Shown in pieces: positions 61,865 through 64,000 of a stretch of DNA of 64,000 nucleotides (position 1 is its first letter; every line of letters starts with the position of its first letter). The stretch lies in the NCBI RefSeq assembly GCF_003387575.1, contig NZ_QUAB01000043.1, positions 62,001 through 126,000 of the forward strand, given 5' to 3'. The notes under the pieces are model-generated. The model saw only the letters and a program-made list of their open reading frames with translations, did not search any database and was not told the origin of the DNA. The position numbers and the translations under genes were made by a program. The DNA is from Microbacterium bovistercoris. Lineage in GTDB: Bacteria; Actinomycetota; Actinomycetes; Actinomycetales; Microbacteriaceae.

Positions 61865-62155
61865 ATGGCAACTGTACGAACTCACCGATACACCGTCGAG
61901 ACGGGCAGCCTGGCCACGATGCTCGAACACCGCACGAACCTGATCGACGGCATCCGGTCCGCGAATCCCACCTTCGCTGAGGCGACGCTGATCAAGCTGG
62001 ACGACGGCTCCTACCTCGACATCTGGCGTTGGGAATCGGCGGAAGACATGCAGCGCGCCTCGCAGGTCGCAGCAAGCATCCCTCTGGTCGGAGCAACCCT
62101 GAGCCTGACCGCGGATCACTCTGTGCTCGACGGAGAGGTTCTCGACCGGCGGTGA
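61865..62155 (+). CDS. ABM-like small protein (antibiotic biosynthesis monooxygenase fold)
   Basis: A 96-residue protein with a ferredoxin-like alpha/beta layout: VRTHRYTVETGSLATMLEHR, NPTFAEATLIKLDDGSYLDI, and WRWESAEDMQRASQVAASIP. It resembles ABM-fold proteins, which act as small cofactor-free oxygenases or stress proteins. It starts 11 bases after the AhpD-like stop, with GAAAGG ahead of the ATG at 61865; an ATG at 61850 overlapping that stop is also possible. Same operon as the AhpD-like gene. Confidence 0.7.
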   Translation: MATVRTHRYTVETGSLATMLEHRTNLIDGIRSANPTFAEATLIKLDDGSYLDIWRWESAEDMQRASQVAASIPLVGATLSLTADHSVLDGEVLDRR

Positions 62156-62221
62156 CGCGACACACCCGCGCCGGTGCCCCGAGCTGATCGGGGCATCGAC
62201 GCGTTGTCGCGGATGCGGAAA

Positions 62222-62262
62222 GTACTTGAATGTTCGTCAAGTACATGCTTTGCTTGCAAGCA
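62222..62262. promoter_or_regulatory. Two palindromes upstream of membrane protein / winged-helix operon
   Basis: GTACTTGA and TCAAGTAC form a perfect dyad with a seven-base spacer (62222-62244). TGCTTGCAAGCA is a perfect 12-base palindrome (62251-62262). They lie 40-80 bases upstream of the first gene of a two-gene operon whose second product is a DNA-binding protein, and probably bind it. Confidence 0.6.
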
Positions 62263-62303
62263 ACAACATCGTCCGCAGACACCGTTCCCGATTAGGAGGC
62301 AAC

Positions 62304-62738
62304 ATGTCGACATCCGAAGACAACACCGGGCCCTCGCCATCGGCTGCGGCCGAGGCCCTCAGTTCAGCGGATGCGGCCGCCCGTCGCATCCGCTCGCGTC
62401 GCGGGTGGTACATCGCCGGCACGCTCGTGATGGCGGTGGCGCTGGCCGCATTCAGCATCGCCCTGGCTTCGTGGCCAGACCGCCTCGCCGACCTGATCAT
62501 CCCGGGCCTCCTAGTTGTGGGCGCGATCCTCGCCCTCCTTGCGTGGAGCGGGCGCACCATCCCGACGGCGGCTGTCGCGGTGTCGAACCGCGTGGTGTTC
62601 ATCAGCGCCGCACTCATGGTCGTGACTCTGTTGCTGAACCGCCTGCTTCCCGCGGGATTCTCTGGCTGGGTCGTGCTCACCGGGCTCCTGCCGGCGCTGC
62701 CCTTCCTGTACCTCGCGTGGCGGGTGGCCCGCGCATGA
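62304..62738 (+). CDS. Four-helix membrane protein
   Basis: A 144-residue protein. A charged N-terminal tail of about 35 residues precedes four hydrophobic helices (GWYIAGTLVMAVALAAFSIA; LIIPGLLVVGAILALLAW; VVFISAALMVVTLLLNRLLP; GWVVLTGLLPALPFLYLAW). No family assigned. The ATG at 62304 has AGGAGG six bases upstream. It overlaps the winged-helix gene by four bases, the pairing seen for small membrane proteins with PadR/MarR-like regulators. Confidence 0.78.
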   Translation: MSTSEDNTGPSPSAAAEALSSADAAARRIRSRRGWYIAGTLVMAVALAAFSIALASWPDRLADLIIPGLLVVGAILALLAWSGRTIPTAAVAVSNRVVFISAALMVVTLLLNRLLPAGFSGWVVLTGLLPALPFLYLAWRVARA

Positions 62739-63055
62739 CGCATCCGCGTCACCGCCTCGACGACCTGATCCACTCGCCGGTGCGCCTCTCGGTCATGTCG
62801 GCGCTGCGCCACGCGGATGCCGTCCACTTCGGGCTGCTGCGCGACACCGTGGAGGTTAGCGATTCCCTCCTGTCCAAACACCTCGCCGCGTTGGAGGCGG
62901 CCGGGTATGTGGAGGTGACGAAGGGGTATGCCGGACGTCGCCCCCGCACCTGGTACTCGCTCACGGAGGAGGGACGGGCAGCGTTCGACGCCTACATCGC
63001 GGCGCTGCGTGAGATCGTGGACGCGCCCGTGCTCCCGCTGGACTCTGGCGAATAG
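62735..63055 (+). CDS. Winged-helix transcriptional regulator (MarR/ArsR-like)
   Basis: A 106-residue regulator of the HTH_27 type. It has IHSPVRLSVMSALRHADAVH, then the recognition region VSDSLLSKHLAALEAAGYVE, and the wing GRRPRTWYSLTEEGRAAFDA. Translation is coupled to the membrane-protein gene (ATGA). It is the likely binder of the palindromes upstream of the operon. The last 95 bases overlap the convergent transporter frame. Confidence 0.87.
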   Translation: MTHPRHRLDDLIHSPVRLSVMSALRHADAVHFGLLRDTVEVSDSLLSKHLAALEAAGYVEVTKGYAGRRPRTWYSLTEEGRAAFDAYIAALREIVDAPVLPLDSGE

Positions 63056-64000
63056 TCAGCGCTCGACCCGCGAGGCGCGCGACCCCGGCGGAGACCAGGT
63101 GCGCAGCGGCCGCCACGACCAGAGGCGCGGTCAGTCCGTCGTGCGAGAGCGGGCCCGCGGCCAGCGCGCCGAGTCCGGATGCGGTGATCTTCAGGCTGGC
63201 CCCGGTGGTGAAGATCTGCGTGCGCAGCCCGGCGGGCGCTTCGAGGTGGCGGATGTGCAGCAGAGCCGCGAGCTGCGGTCCGTCCCCCGCTCCGATGACC
63301 GCCGCCGCGAGCAGAGCTGCCACCGGGGACGGGATGAGGATCAGGAGGATGCCTGTGCCGACCGTCGCGGTGGCGCGCGTCAGCGCGGTGCCGGGGCGCT
63401 CGAGGCCCCGGCCGCGAGCCAGCACCGCGTTCGCGATGAGCGCGAATCCCGCAAGCACCGCGAGGATCGCACCGGCCGCCGCGGGTGTGCCGAACCGGGC
63501 GGTGCTGATCGCGGGGACCAGGACGAGGAACATCCCGAAGCCGAAGAAGGCGATGCACGACGACGCGGTGGCCCAGCGCAGGCGGGGTCGCTGCGTGATC
63601 GCGCCGAACCCACTCCGAAGGTCAGCCAGCGGACTGACGCGGATGCTTACGCCGCCACGACGCGGGGTGCGTGCCGGTGCCGGGCCGCGAGTCCAGGGTG
63701 CGCACGCACTGCCGACCAGAAGCAGGCCGACCGTGACGATCAGGGGGGCGGCCGGCCCGCCTGCAACGTAGGCCAGTCCTGCCAGGAGCGGACCTAGGAG
63801 TCCAGCGATGCTGTACGAGCTCGCGTCGAACAGCGCCAGCCTTCGTCGGCGCGTCGGGTCATCCGTGGTCAGCGATGCGGACCATCCGCCCGCCACGGCA
63901 GGAGCGAACAAACCGGCGAGCACCGCGATCACCATGGCCAGTGGGCCGCGCCCATGGAGCAGACAGAAGCCGATCGCCACCAGGCCGCCGGTGAATGCGA
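62961..64000 (-). CDS. MFS-type transporter, N-terminus cut by window edge
   Basis: The reverse frame from the right edge encodes at least ten hydrophobic helices with the layout of a major-facilitator transporter, including SYSIAGLLGPLLAGLAYVAG and FGFGMFLVLVPAISTARFGT. Only about 345 residues are visible. The last 30 residues are arginine- and proline-rich and overlap the winged-helix gene by 95 bases, so the true protein end may be earlier or the stop may lie here by chance. Substrate unknown. Confidence 0.75.
   Translation of the reverse strand, partial: AFTGGLVAIGFCLLHGRGPLAMVIAVLAGLFAPAVAGGWSASLTTDDPTRRRRLALFDASSYSIAGLLGPLLAGLAYVAGGPAAPLIVTVGLLLVGSACAPWTRGPAPARTPRRGGVSIRVSPLADLRSGFGAITQRPRLRWATASSCIAFFGFGMFLVLVPAISTARFGTPAAAGAILAVLAGFALIANAVLARGRGLERPGTALTRATATVGTGILLILIPSPVAALLAAAVIGAGDGPQLAALLHIRHLEAPAGLRTQIFTTGASLKITASGLGALAAGPLSHDGLTAPLVVAAAAHLVSAGVARLAGRALTIRQSPAGARARPRSHAAPRCRRRTLPVPPP

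Noticed and set aside
1-64000. tRNA or rRNA genes
   Set aside because: No cloverleaf-type sequence with a TTCGA loop and matched acceptor arms, and no rRNA-like conserved stretch, was recognised on reading. A dedicated search (tRNAscan-SE) was not possible.

Overview
The window is high-GC actinobacterial DNA, most likely from Microbacterium or a close relative in the Microbacteriaceae. The basis is dense short-gap coding, many GTG starts and ATGA/GTGA overlaps, the strong GCATCC/GGATGC word bias, and gene content (NAD-dependent 180-kDa glutamate dehydrogenase, LigB-type DNA ligase, a panC-panD-panB run, many divergent LysR/enzyme pairs). No rRNA, tRNA or CRISPR array was seen. Both edges cut a gene: nhaA on the left and an MFS-type transporter on the right.

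Layout. 1-17 kb is mostly chromosomal metabolism: NhaA, a macrolide-type glycosyltransferase, a pRiA4b-fold protein translationally coupled to a FitAB/VapBC-type toxin-antitoxin pair, a ROK regulator with a PIG-L-like deacetylase, a FAD oxidoreductase/LysR pair, LigB, and a secreted beta-propeller phytase with a PHO-box-like direct repeat upstream. A decayed SDR/TetR junction at about 17.3 kb marks a boundary. 17.6-33.5 kb is an accessory block dense in genome-defence and toxin-antitoxin functions: an RHH protein with an unknown partner, a GIY-YIG/DUF2075 helicase with a MazG-like pyrophosphohydrolase, a Vsr / C5-methyltransferase / NaeI-like restriction set in visibly lower-GC DNA, a NucS-like nuclease divergent from a ScoMcrA-head protein, a broken DUF433/PIN pair, a NERD-helicase, an AAA/DUF4143 ATPase, a SWIM-SNF2 helicase, and a VapBC pair. 

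33.6-50 kb returns to chromosomal functions: an aldo-keto reductase with a divergent MerR regulator, a HEPN-MNT module whose MNT protein carries a YefM-like N-terminus, PadR plus an ABC1/UbiB kinase, the pantothenate operon, a LacI-type-operator region in front of a starch-degrading alpha-amylase, and envelope proteins. 51-64 kb holds NAD-glutamate dehydrogenase, a GntR-OsmC operon with twin palindromic operators, an IS256 remnant fused in frame to the tail of a PheS-like tRNA ligase, two more LysR-regulated small operons (VOC; AhpD-like plus ABM-like), and a membrane protein with a winged-helix regulator.

A recurring theme is short interspersed repeats. One family has the core GAGCGAGACGAAG, another the core CCTGAGCCTGTCGAAGGG. 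They have entered genes: one cluster is read in frame inside the catalytic domain of the UbiB-like kinase, another gives a 92-residue C-terminal tail to the DUF2520 protein ahead of panC, and others supply the stop codons of an SDR gene and a kinase-like gene.
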